DNA of 64,000 bases from Panax quinquefolius (Eukaryota; Streptophyta; Magnoliopsida; Apiales; Araliaceae), in assembly GCA_020205615.1 (NCBI GenBank), contig CM035173.1, positions 27,615,793-27,679,792 on the forward strand, in the 5' to 3' direction. Shown here piece after piece: positions 1 to 10,922 of this stretch (positions are counted from its first letter, which is position 1; the number at the start of each line of letters is the position of its first letter). The position numbers and the translations under genes were made by a program. The notes under the pieces are model-generated. The model was not told where the DNA came from and searched no databases. It saw only the letters and a list, made by a program, of their open reading frames with translations.

Positions 1-309
1 GAACAGGAGGAAGGAGAAGACGCATACCTTGAGATCTACGACAGTGATAATGACATTGAAGATGAAAGCCATAATTCAATACGCAACCTTCAACAGGATT
101 CAAATTTTCCCTATGATTTCGAAGACCAAGATTATGGCTCAGAAACAGAAGTCCAAAGTCACAATTCACTTGTGGTTTCTGCAAGATCTGGTAAAAGCGA
201 TAGAGGAATAACAAGAACAATGACTTCATTGGAAGAATTAGAAGCAGAACAAGAACAAGAAAATAAATTTTCAAGGACTTCATTGGAAGAATTATCTGCT
301 AGCATGTAA
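1..309 (+). CDS. C-terminal end of an unidentified acidic protein (partial)
   Basis: Frame 1 is open from the first base to a TAA at 307-309, giving 102 residues; the start lies outside the window. The tail is very rich in Asp, Glu, Ser and Gln. It contains a repeated short motif, TSLEELEAEQ and then TSLEELSASM at the very C-terminus, which suggests a low-complexity or coiled-coil acidic tail. I do not recognise a family, and no membrane segment or catalytic motif is visible. Codon use is smooth and there is no break, so this is probably the last exon of a real gene, although a long 3' exon cannot be distinguished from a single-exon gene here. A non-coding stretch and a G-rich tract follow. 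Confidence 0.6.
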   Translation, partial: EQEEGEDAYLEIYDSDNDIEDESHNSIRNLQQDSNFPYDFEDQDYGSETEVQSHNSLVVSARSGKSDRGITRTMTSLEELEAEQEQENKFSRTSLEELSASM

Positions 310-789
310 CTAGCAAGTAGTAACCATTGGGCACAGGTCTCGTCTGTACAGTATTTCTGAATCTGATAATTTCCAGCACTTGTATAACTGCCTTGAATGG
401 ACACATGAAAGGAATTACTGGAAGTAGAAAAGCATTATTAGTGCTGAGATTTGCATGCCAAGTACTCCCTCCCTTTTGATAATTTACAAGCTAATTACAA
501 CTTATTTTAAACATGTTATCCTGGGAAAAAAATGACAGCCAATTGCGATGGATATGAAGTCTAAGGTGCTGTTTGTTTACCTATTAAGAAGTTTTAATAG
601 ATCACTTCTTATTTGTTAAGAGGATAAATGTTGTTTTTTTTGTTACCTCTGAATGCTTCTAAATGGTTGAGATAGAAATTCAAATCTAAATTATTCAGAC
701 ATGCCTCTTAATGATTTTGTTATTTTTTAGACACAAATACCCTTTTCAATATTATCAGACCATCACCACCAGTCGATCAAATTTAGGCA
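310..789. other. 3' flank of the first gene, no gene seen
   Basis: AT-rich sequence after the TAA at 309, presumably 3' UTR and spacer. I see no second open frame with coding character and no repeat signature here. Confidence 0.5.
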
Positions 790-1078
790 AGGGGAGGGGA
801 GGCGGGGCGGGGGCGGGGAGGAGGTGGGTTGGGGAAGGAGGAGGAGGAGGAGGAGGTGGCTGTGGCTGGGGCTGGGGCAGGGGCAGGGGAAGGAGGGGGG
901 GGGTGGGGCAAGGGAGGAGGGAGGAGGAGGAGGAGGAGGGGAGGGGATGGGGTGGGGGGTGGGGTGGGGTGGGGTGGAGTGGGGAGCTAGGAGGAGGAGG
1001 TGGGTGGTGTGGGGGGGGGGAGGGGGTGGTGTGGGGGAAATGGCCCGGATGGGGGAGGAGGGAGAATAAGAGGAAAGA
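790..1078 (+). repeat. G-rich purine low-complexity tract
   Basis: About 290 bases are almost purely G with A and T interruptions. There are many runs of three to ten G separated by one to three bases, including units such as GGGGTGGGGTGGGGTGG. The density of G runs fits the classical G-quadruplex pattern many times over. The long open frames here, rich in Gly, Trp and Glu, are a by-product of the base composition rather than a gene. It lies between the end of the first gene and the solo LTR. Confidence 0.85.
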
Positions 1079-1082
1079 ATAG

Positions 1083-1682
1083 TTAAAATAGTAAAAACAT
1101 GTTATTCAGATATTTTAAAAAAATAATTATCAAATAATATTTTTTCATTCTCGATACAATTTTATTTAGATACTCTATATTATTCAAATGTCTAAACTAT
1201 TCAGATTTTAATAACTAATTTTATCAAACACAACTTAAGTTATTAAATAAAATAAATTAGTTTGAATATGTAACAAAATCCTTTAAATATTTGTGGTAGC
1301 TCAGCAAGTCTTAACCAAAAGATTGTACATCAATATATTCAGAAAGAATAAATGTACAGACTATCTAAAGAAAAACCAGCAAAATAATGACTAAACAAAT
1401 AAATAAAAACCAAAGCCAAAATCATCTCACCAAACACTTCCCTCCTTGTTTTCTTCTATTTAGGTCATAATGAAAAATAAAAATAAAAGAAGAGAAAAGG
1501 GAAGTTATGGATTAATAATACTCAATCTACCTAATATACTCCTTCCCTTTAATAAAAAGATTCTTAATTGATTTTTTTCCTGGTTAATTTGTGAAATTCA
1601 AATTCAAATTTTATTTAATTTTTGATTAATGTAATATTTAATATTTTAAACTAATTAAAAATAATATTAAATACGATTTGTT
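1083..1682. other. AT-rich spacer, nothing recognised
   Basis: AT-rich DNA between the G-rich tract and the solo LTR. No coding frame, TIR or RNA gene could be supported. Confidence 0.5.
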
Positions 1683-2769
1683 TGTGACACCCCCAAAATA
1701 GGTATATATCATCACATATTACGAAATTAAATCACAATACATGATACGAGAATACAAATACAATCTTTAATATACAACAAGAAAGCATGTGAGTTTTAAT
1801 ACAAATATTGTCTTACTGCATAATATTCACTCTCGAGAATAAGTCCTCATTACATTTATTGTCACACTATTTAATGTAATAGTGAGGACTACTAATACTA
1901 TCATCTGACCGATCACTCCGCTTCCCGACTAGTCCCTTGCCACGCTCTCATTTCCCAAGAGAACAATGAAAGAAAGGGTGAGCTCAACTAGCCCAAAGAT
2001 GAAATATTATGACTAAGATAATGCGTAATAAATTATTATTAGTCTTCAACGATTAAACCGATAAAATACAATGTACATCAAGTTTAACTCTGCGAATGAA
2101 CATACAATCCATTAAAAGAGTCAAGTAGAGAATAAAATCTACTATCTTTTATGATTTAAAAGGTTTTCATCACTTTTATCATTTGGGACTCGAACAATAA
2201 ATAATCCACATCATCCCCAAGACTACTGGCCAAGGATATTCATTAGTATCACGACCACAAATTATCCAATGCACCACGAGCCAAAGATATTCAGTATATT
2301 CATCAATGGTCACGATCATGCCAACAACATCCATCAATGTACTACGGGCCAATGAGGACTTTTACCACATCATTTGTAACATTACGGCCATGATTACAAT
2401 CAATAATCCTCGGTTATAATCATATCAAGTCCATCTACGCACTACAAGCCACGTATGACTTTCAACAAAATATAAATATGAGGATGATGACAATGATATA
2501 AGAATTCAATAAAACAAGTTCAAGAATTAATTTATTCAGAACTAATAACGTCCAAATTGTCAACATGATACTTCTTTGTAGAGTAAAATTCAAGAATGCT
2601 CGTAAGAATATTTTCATGAAAAGATACCTTTGGATGAAGTACAAATATCGAGGATATTCCACTAATTTCATGGAATATAGAAGTCAAAACTTTAACCAAC
2701 CGGAGTATAACAAAGAATGGAATAACAAAAGAAATCACCATGCATGCGGTACTTTTAGATGTATGGTTT

Positions 2770-3135
2770 ATTCCAACAGAATAATAAATAATCGGAACGT
2801 GTCGGTAAATTACACTGCAAGCGGGATGTTCCAACATAATAATAAAGATTTTAACCAGTCCGACGTAAAAAACATGCATGGGATATTCCAACGAATAATA
2901 AAGATTTTAAACCAGGTCCCAAGAAAAGCATTATGACGAGGATATTCCAACGTAATAATAAAGAATGGAATAATAGAAGAATTTCACCAAGTATAGGGTA
3001 GTCGCAGATATCTGAGTTATTCCAATGTAATAATAAAGAATGGAATAATAGAAGAATTTTACCAAGTATAGGGTAGTCGCATATATACAAGTTATTCCAA
3101 TGTAATAATAAAGAATGGAATAACGAAGTTCTCTT
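2770..3135 (-). repeat. LTR-internal tandem units with GTTATTCCA / TGGAATAA core
   Basis: Several imperfect units of about 60 bp, each carrying the core ATTCCAACRTAATAATAAAGA. The same array occurs at the same relative place in every LTR of the family (for example 30590-31130, 37430-37990, 40560-41050, 47110-47600, 52240-52830 and 58060-58650). Open frames across it are by-products of the repeat. Confidence 0.75.
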
Positions 3136-3491
3136 CACGAATACAAAAGGAATAATACCCTTTACCGTAAAAAAAAACCTGGATATGGAGTAGTGAAGTC
3201 ACGAATACTTTTTTCTTCTTTCTCTCTAGAGTTTCAAATGAATTCGTAAAAATAATGAAGTAATGAACTTATTTTATAGAAGAATGGACCTAATAAGAAT
3301 TAATCCATGAACTATCCAGATTGATTTACTTTTAAACAGACGGTCGGTCCATATTTTTTAATAAAATATAATATATTCTATTTAAAATCTAATAAAACAA
3401 AGCTATAATAATAATAATAATAATAATAATAACTTTCCCTCCATGACAGGCAATACAACCCCTCCCTCCCCTTTTTTCTCTCATCAGGCAC

Positions 3492-3493
<2 letters not shown>

Positions 3494-3542
<49 letters not shown>
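3494..3542. repeat. (TA)n microsatellite in solo LTR S1
   Basis: Pure TA dinucleotide run of about 49 bp. A TA run is found at the matching position in the LTRs of element F. Confidence 0.95.
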
Positions 3543-3545
<3 letters not shown>

Positions 3546-3589
3546 TGACATTACAAAATTTCTCCCCCGCCCAAATGTCCTTTTTAAAA

Positions 3590-3640
3590 CGTGGGCCCCA
3601 CACGTGGGCCCCACACGTGGGCCCCACACGTGGCCCCCGC
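3590..3640. promoter_or_regulatory. Four-fold tandem G-box / GGGCCC cluster inside solo LTR
   Basis: Four head-to-tail copies of a 13-bp unit, each containing CACGTGG joined to GGGCCC. CACGTG is the palindromic plant G-box bound by bZIP and bHLH factors. GGGCCC resembles the core of site II / TCP elements. The cluster is absent from the matching position of the other LTR copies here, where the (TA)n run leads directly into the conserved LTR end. Regulatory activity is inferred from motif content only. Confidence 0.5.
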
Positions 3641-4412
3641 CCTTATAATAACAGAAAAAAAATATTTCTATCGATTATTTTGAAAAATGGATAAATGGGG
3701 GTCCATAAAATAAACAAAACTTCATAAAAATCACCTTAATAATTTTAACAACGTTTATCACCTTTATTATAATTCACAATATTAATCGACCAGGTCGTTC
3801 TTGAGGAAAGAGGGGTTTTTCAATAAGGATTTCTCCCATTCGACGCCAATTAGGTGACCAAACATCTCATTAAGCGTAACTTCTGACATCGTTAATATTG
3901 CAAATAATAATATTAATAACTTTGTCATCTCAATTATTGATTTAATAATATATAAAATATCGAATGATAATTGAATCAAATAACGTGAGATACTACGCAA
4001 AGAATTCTCAGAATAATAATTGAACAAAACGAGTGACTTCTCACGTAAGCATCGATAATCAATACTGGTGCTACTACGCAACAACCACGCCGTATTCTCG
4101 CATTTTTTAACATCGTGTTTCAACAAGTTAATGGTAAAACTTTCGCAGATTATTTTCATAAAATATTTTTATCGCTTTCTCAATTCGACAATAATTACAT
4201 TGTGGGTCCACTTAATGATTATGCTTGTCGTGCATTTATTCCCCATTAAACGAATATTCCTCGACAAATCGAATATTATATAACAACTTGCGTCTTTGCA
4301 AAATTTATAAATACTTCCTACAACTATAACATTATATCAAATTTATTCCATAATATTCAAAAATGATAATTATAGAAAATTCATATTTATTCATAAAAAT
4401 TGGGGTCTTACA

Positions 4413-4700
4413 TTGTTGTTTTAAAATTAAAATAAAAGCACATAAAATTTGAATTTTAAGATTTTATAAATTAACTAGGCAAATTTAATGGGTGTCTTTC
4501 TCTTTTTATAAAAAGGAGTGAATATAAATGATGGCATTTAAAAAAAATCATATGACCTTATAATTCAAAAGTAAAAATATATTTCCAATTTTAAAATATA
4601 TTAAAAGGAAAAAAGTAAAATGTATCAATCATTTTAGAACTAAGGGAATATTTTATCTATTTCGTGCAATAATAATAATAATAATAATAGAATAAAGACC
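4413..4700. other. Spacer upstream of PUR5
   Basis: AT-rich sequence from the right-hand TTGTT duplication of the solo LTR to the PUR5 promoter, with a short (AAT)n run near 4668-4689. No gene is visible. Confidence 0.5.
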
Positions 4701-4708
4701 GAAAAGAC

Positions 4709-4729
4709 AAAACCCTAGCCTAAACCCTG
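4709..4729 (+). promoter_or_regulatory. Telo-box motifs upstream of PUR5
   Basis: AAAACCCTAG followed closely by TAAACCCTG, about 175-190 bp before the PUR5 start codon. The AAACCCTA telo-box is typical of plant genes for ribosomal proteins and basic metabolism. The transcribed leader probably starts nearby. A GTAAGG and a TAG before the ATG leave room for a small 5' UTR intron, which cannot be confirmed from sequence alone. Confidence 0.5.
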
Positions 4730-4900
4730 AACCCGAGGGTTGCAGTAACAATCGAAGACCACACTCTTCCCGCTCTGTTCTGTCGCTACCTTCCGGTCGG
4801 ATCTTCTCCTTTTTCTCGGTAAGGCTCAGGCGTACATTTAAGTGTTTACTTTCTCTATTCTTGATATCTTATAGTTCTACCTTCATCTTCTAGCCAAACC

Positions 4901-7900
4901 ATGAGCATGACCTTTGGACCAAATATTGAGCTGTCAAGATGCACTGCAACATCGATTAGATCTTGTCCGATATCAGACACATCTGTGGCAAATTTACCTA
5001 TACCCGTGCACTGTTGCTTCTCAAATACGGGTTCTGCTATTTCATTGGTTTCTAGAGAAGTTGAATGTAGAAGATCTAGAAAGGGTAGCATTATGTACTC
5101 TATGTCAAGAAGCAATGAGGATGGCAGCAACGAGAATGATAAGCTTACATATAAAAGTGCTGGTGTTGACATAGATGCTGGATCAGAGCTTGTTAGGAGA
5201 ATTGCGAAAATGGCCCCTGGAATTGGAGGCTTTGGTGGACTGTATCCTTTTGGTATGGTTTATTAGCTCCTCTCTTCTATTGTTTGAATGTCTGAACTTG
5301 AGTTGGTGCTTATACTTTCTCAGCTTTTTAAAAAAGATTATACGTTGTTAGTATTATTGGGACGATGTGTGAGGCTTTAATCTACAGTCAAATTAGAAAA
5401 ATAAAAAAAATAGCTTGCTGTCTTTGTTTCTTAAGCACACATTAATTTTCAATTGAGCTTTTATATACGTATCAACTGTATTCATGTGCCGCTGTATGAA
5501 TTATTGTTGGAATCCACCTAAGCCCTAACCCTCCAGAAAGGCTTAACTCTTTGACTAACTGGAGCAAAAATCTATCACTTTACTTAAATATGTTAAATTA
5601 AGATGGTTAGGCTAGTGACTGATCAAAAAAAATAAGGCTATTTATACTAGTACTAAAAATTTAGAATGTCGTCGTTAAAAGAAACTAGTAATCAGATCAT
5701 CGATGTTAAGAAATTTCCAAAAAGCTGCTTTATCTACCTTCCTTGTCTTATGTAGCTGTATTTTGGGTTTCTGGAAAAGATAAAAATTTACGCTTCAACC
5801 TTTACGTTTTCTCATACGACACAGTGCTTCTTTTATCTCCACTATTACCTAAGTGGATAGAGCTACGATGTATAACTCAATGAAAATCGTGAATATAAGA
5901 GTTGGGAAAAGATCGCATTTATACCTGGTGGTGTATGTTGAACTTTGAAGATCATATTTATACCTGATGTTGTTTGTTTAGGTTTAAATTTTAAGATCGT
6001 CTACGAATACAATATATTTGTTTCCCTTAAGTTGATCACTGTTAGCATCCTTCCTAAAATACATATTTTCTTGGTGCCTATCCAGTACAACAGAAATGTG
6101 TTAGTACGCAGATTTTTAATTAGTGAAATTTGCAGATGTGAATCTTCAAGCTTAGGTAAACCAATCTGATATTCACGTCTAGGCTATAGGTGTTCTGAGC
6201 TCGCATGCTTTGGTAATCTACAATTTTCTTACTCGTGTGCATAAACTACCAGACCATCTGCCACTTCATCCTGCTTGACCTGTGCACGAATATTTCATTC
6301 TCTCCCCCATTTGATCTGGTTTTGTGTTCTATGAACTGGATGAAAGGGGGAGGAAGAGAATTATTACTGGTCCTTGCCTTTATGCTGTTCTTACTCTTTC
6401 TTGGTGTGATTTTTCTCTTACTTTTCAAATGGAAAAATGAGTAAGGATTTCTTGATGAGGGTTTTTTATGAGTGCTAGCCACTGGGCCTCTAAGTTTAAT
6501 CATTTTACTCCCTCTCTTGAGCAGGGGATTCCTATCTTGTGGCCGGTACAGATGGTGTGGGAACTAAACTTAAACTGGCATTTGAAACTGGAATTCATGA
6601 CACTATTGGGGTTGATCTGGTAAATGGTAATCCTAGATCTGTATCTTGTAATATGTAGTTGTCACTCTTGTCGATATTTCTAATGCACCTCCTATTTAGG
6701 TTGCAATGAGTGTCAATGACATTGTTACTTCTGGTGCAAAGCCTTTATTTTTCCTTGATTACTACGCAACAAGTCGTCTTGATGTTGATCTTGCTGAAAA
6801 GGTAAGCGCTGCGTGAACACACTATTTTGTGTTGGCCTTTGAATGCATAGAATTATTAATTTATGTTTAATTGATGCTTATTCAGGTTATAAAAGGCATT
6901 GTAGATGGTTGCCAGCAATCTGAATGCTCACTTTTAGGAGGAGAGGTACTCTTGCTGTTACTCTTTGGTACTTTCGATGTGTTTTTTTTTCATCCCCCTA
7001 GTTTGATGCTATTGGGCATATTGTTGAATATATTGGCGGTACATTTATTTGTCAACAAAAAAAAAAAGATAATAAGATTTTTAGGGGTATGTTTACTAAT
7101 GTTCCTCTAGAGTCAACTAATGAAACTCTATGCACACACAATTCATGGAGGTGTGCACAAAATTCATTATATGAAAAATTGATCTATATTCTAATGAAGC
7201 AAAAAACAATTGCAAGTACCCTACTCATATTGCTTCTTACATAGTTAATTGTGTAGATTATAAAACTAAACTCAATGATATATCTTGAAATCTATACTTT
7301 AAAGTATCTTGGCTCGCAATATATCTGTAGTCTACAGGGTGAAATACTACTCATGTTATATGGTGAAGCTCTTAGTAACAATGTGGTTTTATAAGATACA
7401 ATCTCTCTTCAGTTGGACTAAGTGGATTTTATTTTCCTTTTAGACTGCAGAAATGCCAGATTTCTATGCAGATGGTGAGTATGACCTTAGTGGTTTTGCG
7501 GTTGGCAGTGTAAAAAAGGATTCAGTTATCAATGGGAAAAATATTGTGGTCGGTGATGTCCTCATTGGCCTACCTTCCAGTGGAGTTCATTCAAATGGTT
7601 TCTCTCTTGTTAGAAGGTACCATTTCTCTACGTTACATGTAGCTTCTTCTATTTTTTTCTTTTCTTTATTCCAGAATTTTTTTGTTTTTAAATCAGTGAA
7701 GAAACTAAAATATCTAAAATATCCTTTTCTTTAATCTCTTTATTTATAAATATGAAGCATCTTTGCAGGGTGGTTGCTAGAAGTGGACTTTCTTTGAAAG
7801 ACCAACTTCCTGGTGAATCTGTTACATTAGGTGAAGCATTGATGTCTCCAACTGTTATATACGTTAAGCAGGTCGCCTCTCATATATGTTTCACATATAA

Positions 7901-8494
7901 TTATCAATGATATTACATAAGTTTGTTGCTAGAAATTTAATAATCTTTTCCTTTAATTTGGTAAATCCAGGTTCTTGATATCATCAGCAACGGAGGTGTC
8001 AAAGGTATAGCCCATATCACAGGTGGTGGTTTTACAGATAATATCCCTCGTGTGTTTCCAGATGGTCTCGGAGCCATCATTTTTAAGGACTCCTGGGTAG
8101 TTCCTCCAGTTTTCAAATGGATACAAAATGTGAGTCATATAATCAGCAACTTGTTGGATTTTGTTGACCACAAATTATTGATTTGGCAATTCACATGATT
8201 TCAACTTCTGATCTAACTCTGTTCCTATGTTTGATCTGGCACAAATATTATTCTACTATTGTAACTTGTTCATATCATCGAAGTTTCCCCTTATTTTTCT
8301 CTTTCCATATCCGTCTGATGAAGGCTGGAAGAGTAGAAGATGCTGAAATGGCGCGGACTTTCAATATGGGAATTGGAATGGTTCTAGTTGTTAGCCAGGA
8401 TGCAGCTCTTCGGCTACTCGGGGATGCACATGGGACGAATGTAATATATCGCATTGGTGAAGTTGTAAAGGGCGACGGAGTGAGCTATCAATGA
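4901..8494 (+). CDS. PUR5: Phosphoribosylformylglycinamidine cyclo-ligase (AIR synthetase), plastid form, 8 exons
   Basis: This enzyme closes FGAM to 5-aminoimidazole ribonucleotide with ATP, step five of de novo purine synthesis, which runs in plant plastids. Exons are 4901-5252, 6525-6619, 6700-6801, 6886-6945, 7444-7616, 7769-7871, 7971-8129 and 8324-8494. All introns are GT-AG and all phases join cleanly to 404 residues plus TGA, close to the roughly 390 of Arabidopsis PUR5. Residues 1 to about 70 are Ser/Thr/Arg-rich, as expected of a transit peptide. The conserved body starts at [13 protein letters not shown] (about 82). The PurM signatures DGVGTK (about 127), [11 protein letters not shown] (202-212) and [13 protein letters not shown] (about 310) are all present, and the protein ends [12 protein letters not shown]. 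The start is the first ATG; Met3 is an alternative. The gene appears intact. Confidence 0.97.
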
Positions 8495-8556
8495 TATGCC
8501 ATTTCAAATGTTTCCGGAGGTTTGTTTTTTCTGCTTGGCGAGTTCTTAATTTTTTG

Positions 8557-8562
8557 AATAAA
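8557..8562 (+). other. Putative polyadenylation signal of PUR5
   Basis: AATAAA 63 bp after the PUR5 stop codon. This is the first canonical signal in the 3' flank. The following 330 bp to the transposon at 8896 show no gene. Confidence 0.45.
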
Positions 8563-8895
8563 CTACTAGTGTGAAATGAAGCATTTTTGAAATGCATCAT
8601 GGATATATCTCCATCTTTCTAGTTCAGTCAATATTTTATCTAAGAACATGTTGGTATTGCTTTTTATTCCAATTGGAAAATGCAAGATAAAAACAGAAGT
8701 TAGATCAAATTATTGACTTGTGATGTGCTGCACATAACTTAATTTCAAATTAGTAAACTATATTTTATTGTAAATAAAATGCAGTAATAATAATAATCAT
8801 TCTCGTCACAAAAAGAGATGAGAATTGCAAGTGTAGAATAGGTGTGAAACTTCCGTAAGCAGTCGTTATAATGGATCTTTTTTAAAATCTATTTA

Positions 8896-10919
8896 GGGGG
8901 TGTATTCAATTAGGATTTTTAAAGACTTTTTTTATGTGACATACTTTTGTAGAATTTGTGGGATTTTAATGACTTTCAAAGACTTTAAAGACTCTTTTAA
9001 AATGACTTTTATAGACTCTATGAAATAAGTAATAGACTTTTATAAACTTTTTATCAAGATTGTGATAGATTTTTGTATACTTCTAATATATCTTGCAATT
9101 TATATTAATTGTTAATTAGTCCATGTGTACAATATCTCTCTCTTTTTTCATGAACTAGAGTAAATCTCATTTTAGTAGGAATACCAAACTCTGTTTTTCA
9201 CAAAATAATATGACAATAAAAATCTATATGATCAAAAGTTGCAAAACTTCATACATGTGAGTAAACCACTAACAAGTAACATTAGCATACTAGTCCTCCA
9301 TTCATTAGCATTCTCTCGTTACCGGCCATTGTTATTATTATGATCGACGTTTCTCCACATGTCAGAAGCTATACTAGTCCTCCATTCATTAGTATTCTCT
9401 CGTTGTTGCTCTTGAATTTCAAAAACTTGTTCCAAATTATCTCCTTGATTGAGTGGTAACGATGAAGATAGTGAAGACTCGTTATCTAGTTCAATAGAAA
9501 ATTCATCTGAATGACTCCTTACGAAGAAAATTGTGGAGTCCTACACAAGCTAGTACAAGCTCAGCTTGAGTTTTATAAGGAAATGAAGGTGCAGACTTGA
9601 AAATTGTGAATCTCGATTTAAATATACCAAATATTCTCTCAATCGCGTTCCTTAAGGAAGCATGACGAAGATTGAACAACTCGATTGCATTTTTGGGGTC
9701 ACATGACCACAAAACTCTTTTTTAAAATATATTGCTTTTTGTTTTCATGTCTCGTCTTCTCCTCAATTCTACCAAATTTAAAGCAAATATTTTATTTATA
9801 AAAGTTGGGGTCTTACAATATATTTATATAAGTCTTTTAAAAATTATTATTTTATTGAAATTATTAATTTATTCCATTAGCCCAAGCTGAGACTGAAAAA
9901 AATATTATTTTAAAAAAATTATTAATTTATTAAATATTAATTTATAGAAATTATACTATATTATTAAAATAATAAAATTAGTGTGCTCAGACTTTTGCTT
10001 TGTTCTTTCCAATGCACACCGTCCAACTTCTACTTATTTACTTGTCTTTTTCTTCCTTTATTCACAACTTCCCGTCAACCGTTTCAAAAGTAAACATCCA
10101 ATTGTCAAACTTTAACATGTAATCTTATTTTCTTTTATTTATTAAACTCTCCCATACCCTTAACAAGTAATCTTTTATATATTTTCAAAAATTAACAGTA
10201 ATTTCATATATTATACATGCATAATCATATATTAACAGTAACACATACACATCATATATTTTCTATTTTCATATATTATACATACATAATCTTTACAATT
10301 GATATGAGAGTTTCAAGATTTTATCTCACCTTTGTTGAACAAATCTCTTTCCTCTTTCTATTGGAAGCTTTCGAACGACGGCTTTTTCCCTCACCAATTC
10401 AGATTAGGTCTTTTTAGTTATTTGTTTACTTATTAATATGTTTTGTTAATTCTATATTATAATAAATCTAATTATTTTTATGGCCCAAATTTTACCAAAT
10501 TATTTATCCATCACATATTAATATTTATTAGCCCATATAAATAAATAATTAGTTTGACCCAATAAAACACAAAATTCAATTAATAACTAGTTTTATCCAC
10601 CTTTATGTTTATTTGGAAGTCTTTAGAAATCTTTAGAGATGAGGCCAGACTTTGGATATGGGTTGATAGTTATAATTCTTCTTCTAAAGTCTGTCAAAGT
10701 CTATCATTTAATAGAAATCTGAAAAGTCTATGACTTTTTGAATACCAAAATATTTTTATAGACTTTGTAAAAATCTTAATTCAATACCACCTAACTTTTA
10801 AAGACATTAAAAAAGTTGTAATTGAATACTACTAAATTTTTATAAACTCTTTAAATGTCTTGATTGAATACACCCAAACTTTAAAAGTCTTTAAAAATCC
10901 TAATTGAATACACCCTCCC
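8896..10919 (-). mobile_element. PIF/Harbinger DNA transposon, defective
   Basis: Left and right ends carry matching terminal inverted repeats of more than 30 bp, starting GGGTGTATTCAATTAGG. The element is flanked by TTA on both sides (8893-8895 and 10920-10922), the 3-bp target typical of PIF/Harbinger. Subterminal regions are full of AAAGACTTT / AAAGTCTTT. A second copy of the inner end (TTGAATACACCC) sits at about 10863-10875, so the right terminus looks duplicated. It contains the C-terminal part of a Harbinger-type nuclease at 9319-9712 on the minus strand. The rest of its 2.0 kb is AT-rich and non-coding, so it cannot move by itself. Confidence 0.88.
9319..9712 (-). pseudogene. Harbinger-type DDE transposase, C-terminal fragment with frameshift
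   Basis: The frame entering at 9712 reads ELFNLRHASLRNAIERIFG, then KSRFTIFKSAPSFPYKTQ, then HNFLRK. This is the conserved C-terminal part of the HARBI1-like DDE nuclease family, including its RNxIERxFGxxKxRF motif. After HNFLRKE a one-base shift is needed. The new frame then continues with SDEF, a Ser-rich stretch and NEWRTSIASDMW to a TAA at 9319-9321, matching the usual tail of plant PIF transposases. The N-terminal half and the first catalytic Asp are missing. Two near-identical stretches (about 9290-9322 and 9371-9403) show an 81-bp duplication around the end of the frame. Confidence 0.82.
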
Positions 10920-10922
10920 TTA

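Larger units (their letters stand above)
1683..4412 (-). mobile_element. Solo LTR S1 of the Ty3/gypsy (Tekay-type) family
   Basis: On the minus strand the LTR begins TGTAAGACCCC and ends GGGGGTGTCACA, giving standard TG...CA ends. It is flanked on both sides by TTGTT (1678-1682 and 4413-4417), a perfect 5-bp target duplication. There is no internal region, so this is a solo LTR left by LTR-LTR recombination. Its 2730 bp align in order with the LTRs of the full elements further right: first a block of motif repeats, then a block of roughly 60-bp units at 2770-3135, then (TA)n, then the conserved TGTAAGACC end. It carries a private insertion around 3545-3715 with a G-box cluster. Confidence 0.93.

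Noticed and set aside
711..1082. Open frames rich in Gly, Trp and Glu over the G-rich tract
   Set aside because: They follow from the base composition; there is no start context, splice logic or homology, and two frames are open at once.
3378..3694. Tyr-Ile repeat proteins over (TA)n, also near 14376-14650 and 60744-60977
   Set aside because: Dinucleotide repeats give YIYI frames on both strands; no real coding signal flanks them.
4855..5174. Frames antisense to or out of phase with PUR5 exon 1, and 6235-6503 and 6871-7110 in its introns
   Set aside because: They are shadows of the PUR5 gene; splice sites and the conserved protein explain the region fully.
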